A stretch of 51,863 bases of DNA from an uncultured Eubacteriales bacterium (lineage in GTDB: Bacteria > Bacillota > Clostridia > Oscillospirales > Acutalibacteraceae): the NCBI GenBank assembly GCA_900315465.1, contig OMZF01000081.1:1-51863 (forward strand). The letters are read 5' to 3'. Positions 8,049 to 17,599 of the stretch are shown here, piece by piece. The stretch's first letter is position 1; each line of letters opens with the position of its first letter. Made by a program: the position numbers and the translations under genes. A model generated the notes under the pieces. The model did no database searches. It was not told the DNA's origin and was given only the letters and a program-made list of their open reading frames with translations.

Positions 8049-9269
8049 ATGGCATATGAATTTATAAACGGCTCGGTAACGGCTGCAAAAGGTTTTAAAG
8101 CATCAGGTGTGCATTGCGGTATCAGGAAGAATAAAACAAAAAAGGATATAGGACTTATTTTCTGTGAGAAGAAATGTACAGCAGCCGCAGTATATACAAC
8201 AAATCTTGTACAAAGCTCTCCTATCACAATAACAAGAAAAAATCTTGCAAACGGCTATGCACAGGCTGTAATTGCAAACAGCGGAAATGCAAATACCTGC
8301 AATGCAGACGGAGATAAAAAAGCTCAGGAAATGTGTGAGCTTACAGCAAAGGAGCTGGGAATATCCGCTGATGATGTTATTGTAGCGTCAACAGGTGTAA
8401 TAGGACAGATACTTCCCATAGAACCAATTGCAGATGGTATACCCGAACTTGCAAAAACACTTTCAGCAGATGGTGCGACAGATGTAGCAGAAGCTATTAT
8501 GACAACTGATACTGTTAAAAAGGAAGTTGCCGTACAGACTATCATAGGAGGAAAAACTGTTAAATTAGGCGGAATTTCAAAGGGCAGCGGTATGATACAT
8601 CCAAATATGGCAACAATGCTTTGCTTTGTTACAACAGATGCTGCAATTTCTGCCGAAATGATAGGAAAGGCAGTAAAAACTGTTGCTGACGATACATTCA
8701 ATATGATAAGTATAGACGGAGATACATCCACAAACGATATGCTTTCGGTAATGGCTTCAGGTCTTGCAGAAAATACAGAGATAACCGCTGAGGGAGAAGA
8801 TTATAATACATTTGTGGAAGCTCTTACAGCAGTATGTCGTGAGCTTTCAAAGAAAATGGCAAAAGACGGAGAAGGAGCAACAAAGCTTCTTACCTGTAAA
8901 GTAAGCGGGGCGAAGACTGTAAAAGACGCAAAAGGCGTGGCAAAATCAGTAATATGTTCAAGTCTGCTTAAAGCGGCGATGTTCGGAGCAGATGCAAACT
9001 GGGGACGTGTTCTTTGTGCGATAGGATATTCAGGCTGTGACGTTGATGTGCATAAGGTGGATGTTTCTTTTGCATCTGAAAAGGGAGTTATTGACGTATG
9101 CAAAAATGGTGCAGGAATAGAATTCTCGGAAGAGGTCGCTAAAGAAATTCTTCTTATGGATGAAATTACCATTCTTGTAGGTCTTAATGATGGTGAATCA
9201 GAGGCAGAAGCATACGGCTGTGACCTTACATACGAATATGTAAAGATCAACGGCGATTACAGAACCTGA
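8049..9269 (+). CDS. argJ: Glutamate N-acetyltransferase / ornithine acetyltransferase
   Basis: It transfers the acetyl group of N-acetylornithine to glutamate, so acetyl groups are recycled; many ArgJ enzymes also use acetyl-CoA. The precursor of 406 residues self-cleaves. The site is visible as HPNMATML, with Thr189 as the nucleophile that becomes the N-terminus of the beta chain. The C-terminus NGDYRT is the family end. No argA or argE is present in the cluster, consistent with the cyclic pathway. A GGAGG site precedes the ATG. Confidence 0.97.
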   Translation: MAYEFINGSVTAAKGFKASGVHCGIRKNKTKKDIGLIFCEKKCTAAAVYTTNLVQSSPITITRKNLANGYAQAVIANSGNANTCNADGDKKAQEMCELTAKELGISADDVIVASTGVIGQILPIEPIADGIPELAKTLSADGATDVAEAIMTTDTVKKEVAVQTIIGGKTVKLGGISKGSGMIHPNMATMLCFVTTDAAISAEMIGKAVKTVADDTFNMISIDGDTSTNDMLSVMASGLAENTEITAEGEDYNTFVEALTAVCRELSKKMAKDGEGATKLLTCKVSGAKTVKDAKGVAKSVICSSLLKAAMFGADANWGRVLCAIGYSGCDVDVHKVDVSFASEKGVIDVCKNGAGIEFSEEVAKEILLMDEITILVGLNDGESEAEAYGCDLTYEYVKINGDYRT

Positions 9270-9285
9270 TACGGAGGAAAGAAAA

Positions 9286-10149
9286 ATGCAGAATAATATT
9301 ACCGATAAGGATCGTGCAAATGTGCTTATACAGGCACTTCCGTATATTCAGAGATGGGCAGGTCAGACTATCGTTATCAAATACGGCGGAAACGCAATGA
9401 TAAATGATGAACTCAAAGATGCTGTAATGAGTGATATAGTTCTTTTGCAGCTTGTAGGAATAAATGTAGTTCTGGTACACGGCGGCGGCCCTGAAATAAG
9501 TCAGATGCTTAAAAAGGTCGGCAAGGAAAGCACATTTGTAAATGGTCTGAGAGTAACTGATGAAGAAACGATAGATATTGTACAGATGGTTCTTTCTGGC
9601 AAGGTAAACAAAAGCCTTGTACAGCTGCTTGAACAGCATAGCGGAAAAGCAATAGGACTTTGCGGTCTTGACGGCAGAATGATAATGGCTGAAAAGATGA
9701 TAACAGCACAAGACCTCGGTTTTGTAGGGGAGATAACGGAAGTAAATACAGGAGTTATCACAGATGCTACGAATAACGGTTATATACCGATAATCTCCAC
9801 AATAGCAGGAGGATATAACGGTGCTGTATATAATATAAATGCAGACCTTGCAGCTGCAAGAATTGCCGCTGAACTTGGTGCTGCAAAGCTTATACTTATG
9901 ACAGATATAAAGGGTCTTTTAAGCAACAAGGATGATGAATCCACACTTATCCCTGTGGTGAATGTAAGCGAAGTTCCGTCTTTAAAGAGAGAGGGCATTA
10001 TTTCCGGAGGAATGATACCCAAAATAGATTGTTGTGTGGAAGCAGTAAGGAGAGGGGTAAAGAGAGCCCATATCATTGACGGAAGAATTCCCCATTCCAT
10101 TCTTATCGAGATGTTCTCTGATGAAGGAATAGGCACAATGTTCTATTAA
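9286..10149 (+). CDS. argB: Acetylglutamate kinase
   Basis: It phosphorylates N-acetylglutamate, the second step of the pathway. The 287-residue protein belongs to the amino acid kinase fold. Lys32 in KYGGNAM and the glycine-rich VHGGGPE (64-70) bind ATP and phosphate, and LMTDIKGLL with GGMIPKI near the C-terminus are characteristic. The presence of an N-terminal helix of about 25 residues before the kinase core is typical of arginine-inhibited hexameric enzymes, so feedback inhibition is plausible. It sits 16 bases after argJ with a GGAGG site. Confidence 0.97.
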   Translation: MQNNITDKDRANVLIQALPYIQRWAGQTIVIKYGGNAMINDELKDAVMSDIVLLQLVGINVVLVHGGGPEISQMLKKVGKESTFVNGLRVTDEETIDIVQMVLSGKVNKSLVQLLEQHSGKAIGLCGLDGRMIMAEKMITAQDLGFVGEITEVNTGVITDATNNGYIPIISTIAGGYNGAVYNINADLAAARIAAELGAAKLILMTDIKGLLSNKDDESTLIPVVNVSEVPSLKREGIISGGMIPKIDCCVEAVRRGVKRAHIIDGRIPHSILIEMFSDEGIGTMFY

Positions 10150-10173
10150 AAAATAATAAATGGGGTGAAAAAA

Positions 10174-11349
10174 TTGACCTTTGAAGAAATAAAAAATGAT
10201 GAACAACAATATATGATGCATACCTACGGACGTTTCAATACTGCACTCGTAAAAGGAAAGGGTGCTACTGCATGGGACAGCGAGGGCAAGGAATATATTG
10301 ATTTTACAAGCGGTATAGGAGTAAATTCTTTAGGATATTGTGATGAAGGCTGGGTAAAGGCTGTAAGTACACAGGCGGGTACACTCCAGCATATATCAAA
10401 TCTTTATTATTCTCCTTTGCAGACAGGGGTTTCAAAGAAACTCTGCACACTTACAGGTATGGAAAAGGTTTTCCTTTGCAACAGCGGTGCAGAAGCAAAT
10501 GAATGTGCAATAAAAATAGCAAGAAAATACAGCTTTGATAATTACGGCAAAGGCAGACAGAAGATAATCACACTTGTAAATTCTTTCCATGGAAGAACAG
10601 TAACGACCCTTGCTGCAACCGGACAGGATGTATTTCATAATTTCTTTTTCCCGTTCACAGAGGGATTTGATTATGTAAAAGCAAATGATGTCAGCGATCT
10701 CAAAGCCCATATTACAAATGAAGTATGTGCGATTTTCATTGAGCTTGTACAGGGTGAAGGAGGAGTAATGCCTCTTTCGGAGGAGTTTGTAAAAGTAGCA
10801 GAAGAGATATGCAAAAAGAACGACATTCTTCTTATGATAGACGAAGTACAGACAGGCATTTCAAGAACGGGCACATTTTTCTGTTATCAGCAGTATGGCA
10901 TAACTCCGGATGTAGTCACATCGGCAAAAGGTCTTGGCGGAGGACTTCCGATAGGAGCTTGTATAAGCGGTAAAAAAACAGCAGATATAATGACACCCGG
11001 AACTCACGGAACAACTTTCGGAGGAAATCCGATAGCCTGTGCAGCAGCAAACGAAGTGCTTTCGAGGGTTGCTGAAAAGGAATTTCTTGATGAAGTAAAT
11101 AAAAAGGGAGAATATATCCGTGAAAAACTTTCATCTATGCCGAATGTAAAAGAAATAAGAGGGAAAGGCATGATGATAGGCATTGTTACAGAAAAAGACA
11201 ATGCAAAAGAGGTGGCAGGTAAATGTGTTGATAATGGTTTGCTTATCCTCACAGCTAAAAATCTTCTCAGACTTTTACCTCCGCTTACAATAAGCTATGA
11301 AGAAATTGACAAAGGTCTTTCTATATTTAAAAAAGTAATGGAGGCATAA
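10174..11349 (+). CDS. argD: Acetylornithine aminotransferase
   Basis: A class-III PLP aminotransferase of 391 residues that converts N-acetylglutamate semialdehyde to N-acetylornithine with glutamate. The PLP lysine is Lys252 in TSAKGLGGGLPIG; the cofactor-binding IDEVQTGISRTG and the phosphate-site CNSGAEANE are clear. The open frame reaches a GTG at 10165, but this lies inside GGGGTG (10162-10167), which is a better ribosome binding site. The TTG at 10174, six bases later, is preferred. The same arrangement occurs at argH. argF follows at once. Confidence 0.95.
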   Translation: MTFEEIKNDEQQYMMHTYGRFNTALVKGKGATAWDSEGKEYIDFTSGIGVNSLGYCDEGWVKAVSTQAGTLQHISNLYYSPLQTGVSKKLCTLTGMEKVFLCNSGAEANECAIKIARKYSFDNYGKGRQKIITLVNSFHGRTVTTLAATGQDVFHNFFFPFTEGFDYVKANDVSDLKAHITNEVCAIFIELVQGEGGVMPLSEEFVKVAEEICKKNDILLMIDEVQTGISRTGTFFCYQQYGITPDVVTSAKGLGGGLPIGACISGKKTADIMTPGTHGTTFGGNPIACAAANEVLSRVAEKEFLDEVNKKGEYIREKLSSMPNVKEIRGKGMMIGIVTEKDNAKEVAGKCVDNGLLILTAKNLLRLLPPLTISYEEIDKGLSIFKKVMEA

Positions 11350-11353
11350 GAAA

Positions 11354-12259
11354 ATGAAGCATTTACTCAAAATGCTCGATTTAAGCTCTGAAGAGATAAC
11401 AGAGATACTCAATCTTGCAGATCAGCTTAAATATGAGCAGAAACACGGCATCGCCCACAAACATCTTGAGGGCAAATCACTAGGTCTTATTTTTGAAAAG
11501 GCATCAACAAGGACAAGAGTATCGTTTGAAGTGGGAATGTACCAGCTTGGCGGTCAGCCGATATTCCTTTCGGCAAGGGATATGCAGATCGGACGCGGCG
11601 AGCCTGTACAGGACACAGCAAGGGTTCTTTCACGCTATCTTGATGGTATAATGATCCGTACCTTTGAGCAAAAGGAAGTTGAAGATCTGGCAAAATACGG
11701 AAGTATTCCGATAATAAACGGGCTTACTGATTTCTGTCATCCGTGTCAGATACTTGCAGACCTTATGACTATCAGAGAATTCAAGGGCAAACTCAGCGGA
11801 CTGAAAATGTGCTTTATAGGTGATGGCAACAATATGATGAATTCACTTATCGTAGGTGCATTGAAAACAGGTATGTCTATAGCAGTAGCTTGTCCTGAAG
11901 GATACGAGCCGCACAGCGATGTGCTTGAATTTGCGAAAGGATATGGAGATAAGTTCTCAATGTTCCGTACACCTAAAGAAGCTGTAGTTGATGCAGATGT
12001 AGTGATTACAGATGTATGGGCATCAATGGGACAGGAAGACGAAGCAGAAAAACGCAGGAAAGCATTTGACGGCTATCAGGTAAATGCAGAGCTTATGTCA
12101 CTTGCAAAGCCTGATGCGATGATACAACATTGTCTGCCTGCACACAGGGGAGAGGAAATTACCGAGGATGTTTTTGAAGCACACGCTGACGAAATATTTG
12201 AGGAAGCAGAAAACAGACTCCACGCACAGAAAGCTGTTATGGTAAAATGCCTTTCTTAA
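11354..12259 (+). CDS. argF: Ornithine carbamoyltransferase
   Basis: It forms citrulline from ornithine and carbamoyl phosphate. The 301-residue protein shows the carbamoyl-phosphate motif STRTR (51-55), HPCQ (129-132) and the ornithine-site HCLPAHRG (259-266). The GGAGG ribosome binding site lies within the last codons of argD, giving tight coupling. It is the last gene of the arginine cluster and is followed by a hairpin terminator. The carbamoyl phosphate synthase genes (carAB) are not in the window. Confidence 0.97.
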   Translation: MKHLLKMLDLSSEEITEILNLADQLKYEQKHGIAHKHLEGKSLGLIFEKASTRTRVSFEVGMYQLGGQPIFLSARDMQIGRGEPVQDTARVLSRYLDGIMIRTFEQKEVEDLAKYGSIPIINGLTDFCHPCQILADLMTIREFKGKLSGLKMCFIGDGNNMMNSLIVGALKTGMSIAVACPEGYEPHSDVLEFAKGYGDKFSMFRTPKEAVVDADVVITDVWASMGQEDEAEKRRKAFDGYQVNAELMSLAKPDAMIQHCLPAHRGEEITEDVFEAHADEIFEEAENRLHAQKAVMVKCLS

Positions 12260-12281
12260 AAATTAAATAAATATTAAAGAC

Positions 12282-12319
12282 AAAGACTGTTGTAGCGATA
12301 TGATACAACAGTCTTTTCA
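12282..12319 (+). terminator. Terminator after argF
   Basis: A perfect 13-base-pair stem, AAAGACTGTTGTA (12282-12294) with TACAACAGTCTTT (12304-12316), and a 9-base loop. The T-run after it is short (TTTT), so strength is moderate. Confidence 0.7.
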
Positions 12320-12373
12320 TATATACAGTCATTTAATTGTACAGTATATAATACTGAATACTGATTGAATCGG

Positions 12374-12402
12374 TTGATAATAATTAAAAAATATGTTATA
12401 GT
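12374..12402 (+). promoter_or_regulatory. Promoter of the ruvC operon
   Basis: TTGATA (12374-12379) and TATAGT (12397-12402) with a 17-base spacer, 31 bases before ruvC. Confidence 0.65.
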
Positions 12403-12433
12403 AATAATATCAAAATGGTGAGGAAGGCTTAAA

Positions 12434-12973
12434 ATGAAAGTATTGGGAATAGACCCCGGATATGCGATAGTTGGTTACGGTGTAATCGAATATTCATTTG
12501 GAAAATATCGTGCAGTAGATTTCGGGGCAATAACCACAGATGCGGATATGCCTTTTCCGCAAAGATTACAGTATATATATAATGAATTAGTTTCTGTAAT
12601 AATACAGAATGACCCCGATGAAATGTCAATAGAAAAGCTTTATTTTCAGAATAACCAGAAAACAGCCATACCCGTAGCAGAGGCAAGGGGAGTTATACTT
12701 TTGGCGGCACAGATGAATAATATACCGATAAGCGAATATACGCCTCTTCAGGTAAAACAGGCTGTAACAGGTTTCGGTCAGGCAAAAAAGCCACAGGTAA
12801 TGGAAATGACCCGAAGACTGCTGAAGCTTGATTCTGTACCAAAGCCCGATGATACGGCAGATGCTCTTGCTATTGCAATATGTCATGTGCAAAGTTCGGG
12901 AACAAGGCTTAAAGAATTGCTTAACAACAGAAACAAGATAAATCTGAATTCCATAGGAGGAAAAAAGACATGA
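12434..12973 (+). CDS. ruvC: Holliday junction endonuclease RuvC
   Basis: RuvC cuts Holliday junctions symmetrically during recombination, acting with the RuvAB branch-migration motor encoded just downstream. The 179-residue protein has the four acidic catalytic positions of the RNase H-like fold: Asp7 in GIDPGYA, Glu67 in SIEKLYF, and Asp140 and Asp143 in KPDDTADALAIA. A GAGGAAGG site precedes the ATG. Its stop overlaps the next gene by 4 bases (ATGA). Confidence 0.96.
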   Translation: MKVLGIDPGYAIVGYGVIEYSFGKYRAVDFGAITTDADMPFPQRLQYIYNELVSVIIQNDPDEMSIEKLYFQNNQKTAIPVAEARGVILLAAQMNNIPISEYTPLQVKQAVTGFGQAKKPQVMEMTRRLLKLDSVPKPDDTADALAIAICHVQSSGTRLKELLNNRNKINLNSIGGKKT

Positions 12974-13557
12974 CCAGTCTTTACTTTGTACGTCATGCAC
13001 AGCCTGATTACAGAACAGGTGTGGACAGCACATATGCCTTGTCAGCCGAAGGAATTGAGGACAGGATGCAGGCTTGCAATACTTTGAAAGATATAAGGCT
13101 TGATGTATGCGTATGCAGTCCGTACAGGAGAAGTATTGATACTGTTATTCCAATAGTACAGGGGCATAACCTTGAAATCATAACTGATATACGTCTCAGA
13201 GAAAGGGACAAGGGAAAAGGAATAAGCAATACACATGAAATGTTCAGAAAAAGATGGAAAGATTTTTCATTTTGTGAAGAAGGGGGAGAAAGTCTTTCGG
13301 AATGTCAGAAAAGAAATATCGAAGCGGTTAAGGATATTCTGAAAAAATACGAAAATAAAAATGTACTTATCGGAACACATGGAACGGCACTCAGTACAAT
13401 AATAAATTATTATGATGATTCATTCGGCATAGAATATTTTTTAAGGATAATCAATTATATGCCGTATGTTGTGAGATTAGATTTTATAAATGATAAATTT
13501 GCAGGAATGGAGGAGCTTGCTTTTGTAGAAAAGGAATTTCACGGACAAAAGCAGTAA
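12970..13557 (+). CDS. Histidine phosphatase family protein (phosphoglycerate mutase-like)
   Basis: A 195-residue member of the histidine phosphatase superfamily. The phosphorylated histidine is His9 in the RHA motif FVRHAQPD, Arg52-53 lie in SPYRRS, and the second catalytic histidine is His137 in GTHGTAL. The substrate cannot be told; broad phosphatases, alpha-ribazole phosphatase and cofactor-dependent mutases look alike at this level. It is inserted between ruvC and ruvA, overlapping ruvC by 4 bases, so it is translated with the recombination genes. Confidence 0.85.
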   Translation: MTSLYFVRHAQPDYRTGVDSTYALSAEGIEDRMQACNTLKDIRLDVCVCSPYRRSIDTVIPIVQGHNLEIITDIRLRERDKGKGISNTHEMFRKRWKDFSFCEEGGESLSECQKRNIEAVKDILKKYENKNVLIGTHGTALSTIINYYDDSFGIEYFLRIINYMPYVVRLDFINDKFAGMEELAFVEKEFHGQKQ

Positions 13558-13565
13558 ATAATAAA

Positions 13566-14165
13566 ATGATATACAGTCTTAACGGAACAATAATACATAC
13601 CGAGCCTAATGCAGTAGTAATAGAATGCGGAGGTGTTGGATACAGATGTCTTTCAACAATGAACACACTCCGCACACTTCCGAGAATAGGTGAAAAAGCA
13701 ATGCTTTATACACACATGATAGTAAGAGAGGATGCAGTGGAGCTTTGCGGATTTGCAGATCAGAGCGAGCTGAATTGCTTCAGACTTCTTATGAATATAA
13801 GCGGAGTAGGGGCAAAGGTAGCGGTAGCGGTATTATCCGAATTTACTCCCGAACAGGTTGCTGTGGCGGTGTCATCTGGTGACAGCAAAAGTCTTACAAG
13901 AGCGGCAGGAGTGGGAAATAAGCTTGCACAAAGAATAGTTCTTGAGCTTAAAGATAAAGTAAAAAATATTGTGCCTTCTGTATCACAGACTTCATCATCA
14001 GGAGGAGTTATACTGCCTGAGGGAAATATAACAAAGGCAATATCGGCACTTGCAGTTCTCGGATATTCTCCCGATGAAGTGACCCCGTTTATGACGAATA
14101 TGGATCCTTCATTGCCGGTTGAAAAGATTATAGGCGAAACACTCAGGGCAATAGGAAAAAAGTAA
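13566..14165 (+). CDS. ruvA: Holliday junction branch migration protein RuvA
   Basis: RuvA tetramers hold the Holliday junction and load RuvB. The 199-residue protein has the N-terminal OB-fold (MIYSLNGTIIHTEPNAVVIE), two helix-hairpin-helix motifs (RLLMNISGVGAKVAVAVLS, and SLTRAAGVGNKLAQRIVLEL) and a flexible linker to the C-terminal RuvB-binding domain (ALAVLGYSPDEV). No clear Shine-Dalgarno sequence is seen before the ATG, only eight bases after the previous stop, so translation may depend on re-initiation. Confidence 0.95.
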   Translation: MIYSLNGTIIHTEPNAVVIECGGVGYRCLSTMNTLRTLPRIGEKAMLYTHMIVREDAVELCGFADQSELNCFRLLMNISGVGAKVAVAVLSEFTPEQVAVAVSSGDSKSLTRAAGVGNKLAQRIVLELKDKVKNIVPSVSQTSSSGGVILPEGNITKAISALAVLGYSPDEVTPFMTNMDPSLPVEKIIGETLRAIGKK

Positions 14166-14184
14166 TTATTGAGAGGATAGTCAG

Positions 14185-15225
14185 ATGGAAGAATTTGATT
14201 TTGAAAACAGAATTGTATCACCAACGGAAATAATGGGTGATAACGGTGACGATAATCCGCTTCGTCCGAGAAAACTTGAGGATTATATAGGTCAGGATAA
14301 GGCAAAACAGAATTTAGCGGTATTCATGGAAGCGGCAAAAAGAAGAAATGAATGTCTTGATCATGTTTTGCTGTATGGGCCTCCGGGACTTGGAAAAACT
14401 ACTCTTTCGGGCATAATAGCAAATGAAATGGGAGTTCAGATGCGTATAACCTCAGGGCCTGCAATAGAAAAGCCGGGAGATTTGGCAGCAATGCTTACAA
14501 ATCTGAATGAAGGAGATGTATTGTTCATAGACGAGATACATCGTATTTCAAGGGCAGTTGAAGAAGTTCTTTATCCGGCAATGGAAGATTTTTCGATAGA
14601 TATAATCACAGGAAAAGGACAAATGGCAACAGCATATCATCTGCCTCTGCCGCATTTTACCCTTGTAGGAGCTACTACAAGGGCAGGACAGCTCACAGCA
14701 CCTCTTAGGGACAGATTTGGTGTATCACTCAGACTTGAACTTTACACCCCCAAAGAATTGGCACAGATAGTAAACAGAAGTGCATCTATTCTCGGTATAC
14801 CGATAGAGCCTGACGGAGCTTTGGAGATAGCGTCACGTTCAAGAGGTACGCCGAGAATCGCAAACAGGATGCTTAAAAGAGTCCGTGATTTTGCACAGGT
14901 AATGTCTGACGGGATCATAACACTTGAGACCGCTCAGATAGCTTTGGAAAGACTTGAAATAGATGAACTCGGACTTGATGCAAATGACCGCAGGATGCTC
15001 AGTGCAATAGTCAATTTTTACAAAGGCGGGCCTGTAGGACTTGAAACACTTGCAGCAGCAATAGGTGAAGAAGCAATAACCATTGAAGATGTAATAGAGC
15101 CGTATCTTATGCAGATAGGATTTCTCAGCCGAACACCAAGAGGCAGATGTATCACAAGAGCAGGCTGTCTGCATTTAGGACTTGAATTGCCTGATTTAAC
15201 GGAATCACAATTAAAATTTGATTAA
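14185..15225 (+). CDS. ruvB: Holliday junction branch migration helicase RuvB
   Basis: The AAA+ motor that drives branch migration with RuvA. The 346-residue protein has Walker [10 protein letters not shown] (65-73), Walker B DEIH (116-119), sensor-1 GATTRAG, and the arginine finger in [10 protein letters not shown]-terminal winged helix with RTPRGRCIT follows. GAGAGGAT precedes the ATG. xseA begins 14 bases after its stop. Confidence 0.97.
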   Translation: MEEFDFENRIVSPTEIMGDNGDDNPLRPRKLEDYIGQDKAKQNLAVFMEAAKRRNECLDHVLLYGPPGLGKTTLSGIIANEMGVQMRITSGPAIEKPGDLAAMLTNLNEGDVLFIDEIHRISRAVEEVLYPAMEDFSIDIITGKGQMATAYHLPLPHFTLVGATTRAGQLTAPLRDRFGVSLRLELYTPKELAQIVNRSASILGIPIEPDGALEIASRSRGTPRIANRMLKRVRDFAQVMSDGIITLETAQIALERLEIDELGLDANDRRMLSAIVNFYKGGPVGLETLAAAIGEEAITIEDVIEPYLMQIGFLSRTPRGRCITRAGCLHLGLELPDLTESQLKFD

Positions 15226-15239
15226 AAGAGTTGATATGT

Positions 15240-16439
15240 ATGGATCTTTTAACAGTAACGGGACTTAATTCGTATGTAGAATCAGTTCTCAGCGGAGATA
15301 AGAACCTGAAAGATGTATATATGAAAGCTGAGATAGCCGATTACAAAAATCATTACAGCAGCGGTCACAGATATATGACGCTAAAAGATGATAATGCCTG
15401 TATAAGTGCGGTAATGTTCAGTTCTGCCGCTTCACGTCTTAAATTTAATGTACAAAACGGTATGAGTGTCATAGTAAGGGGCAGAGCGGCACTTTACACA
15501 AAAGACGGAAAATATCAGTTTTATATAAATGAAATGATACCTGACGGAACAGGGAGTGCAAGTCTGGCTTTCGAACAGCTTAAAAATAAGCTGAAAGCAG
15601 AAGGCATATTTGACAATGCACACAAGAAAAAAATCCCTGTTCTTCCAAAGCGTGTAGGGGTGATCACATCAGATACCGGAGCAGCTGTAAGAGATATTTG
15701 TAAAATACTGAAAAGACGCTGTCCGATGGCGGAGATAGTGCTTGCTCCTGTTTACGTTCAGGGAATAAAAGCCGCTGCTGATCTGACACGGACACTGAAA
15801 AAGCTTGATGGCGAAAAATACGTTGATGTAATAATAATAGGCAGAGGCGGAGGAACAGAGGATAATCTTAGTGCATTTAATGATGAAGCACTTGTAAGAG
15901 CAGTTTATGCCTGTGAAACACCGATTGTTTCAGGTATTGGGCACGAAACGGATACCACTCTATGCGATTATGCGGCAGATTTAGCAGCATCCACACCGTC
16001 AGCAGCAGCAGAGATGATTTCTCCCAGTGAGGGAGAGCTTGAAAGTGAGCTTAACGCACTGAGTGAAAGGCTGAATCTTTGTATAAAAAGAAGACTTGAA
16101 TATGAAAGAAAAACACTGAGCCAGCTTACAGCCTCCGCGGCTTTGAATAATCCCGAAAAACTTCTTGTAAACAAGAAAACGGAAATTCAGAGGATGAAAC
16201 AAAGTCTTAATGCGGCATATACAAATCTTCTGAAAAACAAAAAATCAAGACTTTTGCTCTCTGCCGGAAAACTTGATACATTGAGTCCTCTTAAAGTATT
16301 ACTTCGCGGATATACCATTACAACAAAGGATGGAAAAGTAATGACATCAGTTGAAAGCATATCGGCTGACGACATTGTGAATATACGTTTTTCAGACGGC
16401 AGTGCCGAATGTAAGGTAGTTGAAACAAAGAAAGGATGA
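15240..16439 (+). CDS. xseA: Exodeoxyribonuclease VII large subunit
   Basis: The large subunit of the ATP-independent single-strand exonuclease. With the ATG at 15240 the protein has 399 residues. It opens with an OB-fold nucleic-acid-binding domain (LTVTGLNSYVESVL, then YKNHYSSGHRYMTLKDDNA), followed by the catalytic domain (IGRGGGTEDNLSAFNDE, GIGHETDTTLCDYAAD) and a long coiled-coil tail. An earlier TTG at 15231 would lie within a few bases of the AAGAG ribosome binding site (15226-15230); the ATG, 9 bases away, is preferred. xseB follows. Confidence 0.95.
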   Translation: MDLLTVTGLNSYVESVLSGDKNLKDVYMKAEIADYKNHYSSGHRYMTLKDDNACISAVMFSSAASRLKFNVQNGMSVIVRGRAALYTKDGKYQFYINEMIPDGTGSASLAFEQLKNKLKAEGIFDNAHKKKIPVLPKRVGVITSDTGAAVRDICKILKRRCPMAEIVLAPVYVQGIKAAADLTRTLKKLDGEKYVDVIIIGRGGGTEDNLSAFNDEALVRAVYACETPIVSGIGHETDTTLCDYAADLAASTPSAAAEMISPSEGELESELNALSERLNLCIKRRLEYERKTLSQLTASAALNNPEKLLVNKKTEIQRMKQSLNAAYTNLLKNKKSRLLLSAGKLDTLSPLKVLLRGYTITTKDGKVMTSVESISADDIVNIRFSDGSAECKVVETKKG

Positions 16440-16446
16440 CAGACAA

Positions 16447-16638
16447 ATGAGCTATGAAGAATCAGTAATAAGACTTGAGGAAATAGTATCATTGCTTGAG
16501 AGCGGAGAACTTACTCTTGAAGAATCATTGAAGCTTTACGAAGAAGGAACTCTTCTTACCAAATCATGCAGTGATATTCTTAAAAATGCGGAGCAGAAGA
16601 TAATAAATATAAATGATATTCAGAAACCGGAGGAATAA
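16447..16638 (+). CDS. xseB: Exodeoxyribonuclease VII small subunit
   Basis: A 63-residue helical protein with the family start MSYEESVIRLEEIV and the second helix SGELTLEESLKLYEEG. Several copies coat the coiled-coil of XseA. The longer open frame begins with a TTG within xseA, but AAAGGA (16431-16436) and the conserved N-terminus point to the ATG at 16447, 7 bases after the xseA stop. ispA follows 3 bases after its stop. Confidence 0.93.
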   Translation: MSYEESVIRLEEIVSLLESGELTLEESLKLYEEGTLLTKSCSDILKNAEQKIININDIQKPEE

Positions 16639-16641
16639 ATT

Positions 16642-17517
16642 ATGAGTGAGTTTACTCAGAAAGTCGAAAAAGAACTGCTTTCATATTTGCCCCAAAGCGA
16701 TAATGAAGATATAAAAAAACTTATATCCTCAATGGAGTACAGCCTTATGGCAGGTGGAAAAAGAGTAAGACCCTATCTTGTGATAGCATTTTCAAAGCTT
16801 TGCAACGGCAGTGAGCAAGCAGCAATGCCTTTTGCCTGTGCATTGGAGATGATACACACATATTCGCTTATACATGATGATCTTCCGTGTATGGATAATG
16901 ATGATTTACGCAGAGGAAAGCCGACAAATCATAAGGTGTACGGAGAAGCAACTGCACTTCTTGCAGGCAGCGGTCTGCTTACACTTGCATTTGAAACAGC
17001 ACTTTCGGAACGTGCAATTTCTCTGAACGGCTATGAAAAATGTGTACGTGCAGCAAAGCTTCTTTCTGAATGTGCAGGAACTTCGGGTATGCTCGGCGGT
17101 CAGATGATAGATCTTGAAAGTGAAGGGAAAAGTGTGACGGTGGAGCATCTTCGTGAAATGGATGCAAAAAAGACGGGAGCTTTGATAATAGCTGCCGCAA
17201 GACTCGGATGTATTTCGGCAGGAGCATCAAAGGAACAGGAAAAGGCTGCTGTGACTTATGCATCTGATATAGGACTTGCATTTCAGATCGTGGATGATAT
17301 GCTTGATATAACTTCTACCACAGAAGCACTCGGGAAAAATGTGGGCAGTGATGAAGAAAATGAAAAATCCACCTATGCCGCACTTTTAGGACTTGAAAAA
17401 TGCAGAAGTCTTTGTGAGGAACTTACTGCTGATGCTGTAAGATCACTTGATGTATTTTCAGAAGATACACAGGAGCTTAAAAACTTTGCATATTATCTGT
17501 TAAAAAGGGAAAATTGA
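16642..17517 (+). CDS. ispA: Farnesyl diphosphate synthase (polyprenyl synthase)
   Basis: It condenses IPP with allylic diphosphates to give geranyl and farnesyl diphosphate for undecaprenyl and quinone-type lipids. The 291-residue protein has the first aspartate-rich motif DDLPCMDND (79-87) with RRGKPT after it, and the second motif DDMLD (218-222). The two extra residues within the first motif are typical of bacterial short-chain synthases. It follows xseB closely (GGAGG site) and stands before dxs, so precursor supply and chain elongation genes are adjacent. Confidence 0.93.
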   Translation: MSEFTQKVEKELLSYLPQSDNEDIKKLISSMEYSLMAGGKRVRPYLVIAFSKLCNGSEQAAMPFACALEMIHTYSLIHDDLPCMDNDDLRRGKPTNHKVYGEATALLAGSGLLTLAFETALSERAISLNGYEKCVRAAKLLSECAGTSGMLGGQMIDLESEGKSVTVEHLREMDAKKTGALIIAAARLGCISAGASKEQEKAAVTYASDIGLAFQIVDDMLDITSTTEALGKNVGSDEENEKSTYAALLGLEKCRSLCEELTADAVRSLDVFSEDTQELKNFAYYLLKREN

Positions 17518-17546
17518 TTGAATAATTTACAATTATGTAGTATAAT
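17518..17546 (+). promoter_or_regulatory. Promoter before dxs
   Basis: TTGAAT (17518-17523) and a perfect TATAAT (17541-17546), spacer 17, lie immediately after the ispA stop codon. It indicates that dxs and later genes can be transcribed separately from the ruv-xse-ispA genes. Confidence 0.65.
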
Positions 17547-17599
17547 TATACAGTGATGATCGTAAAAATCGTCAGAATAAAATAACGGAGAATAAAAAT

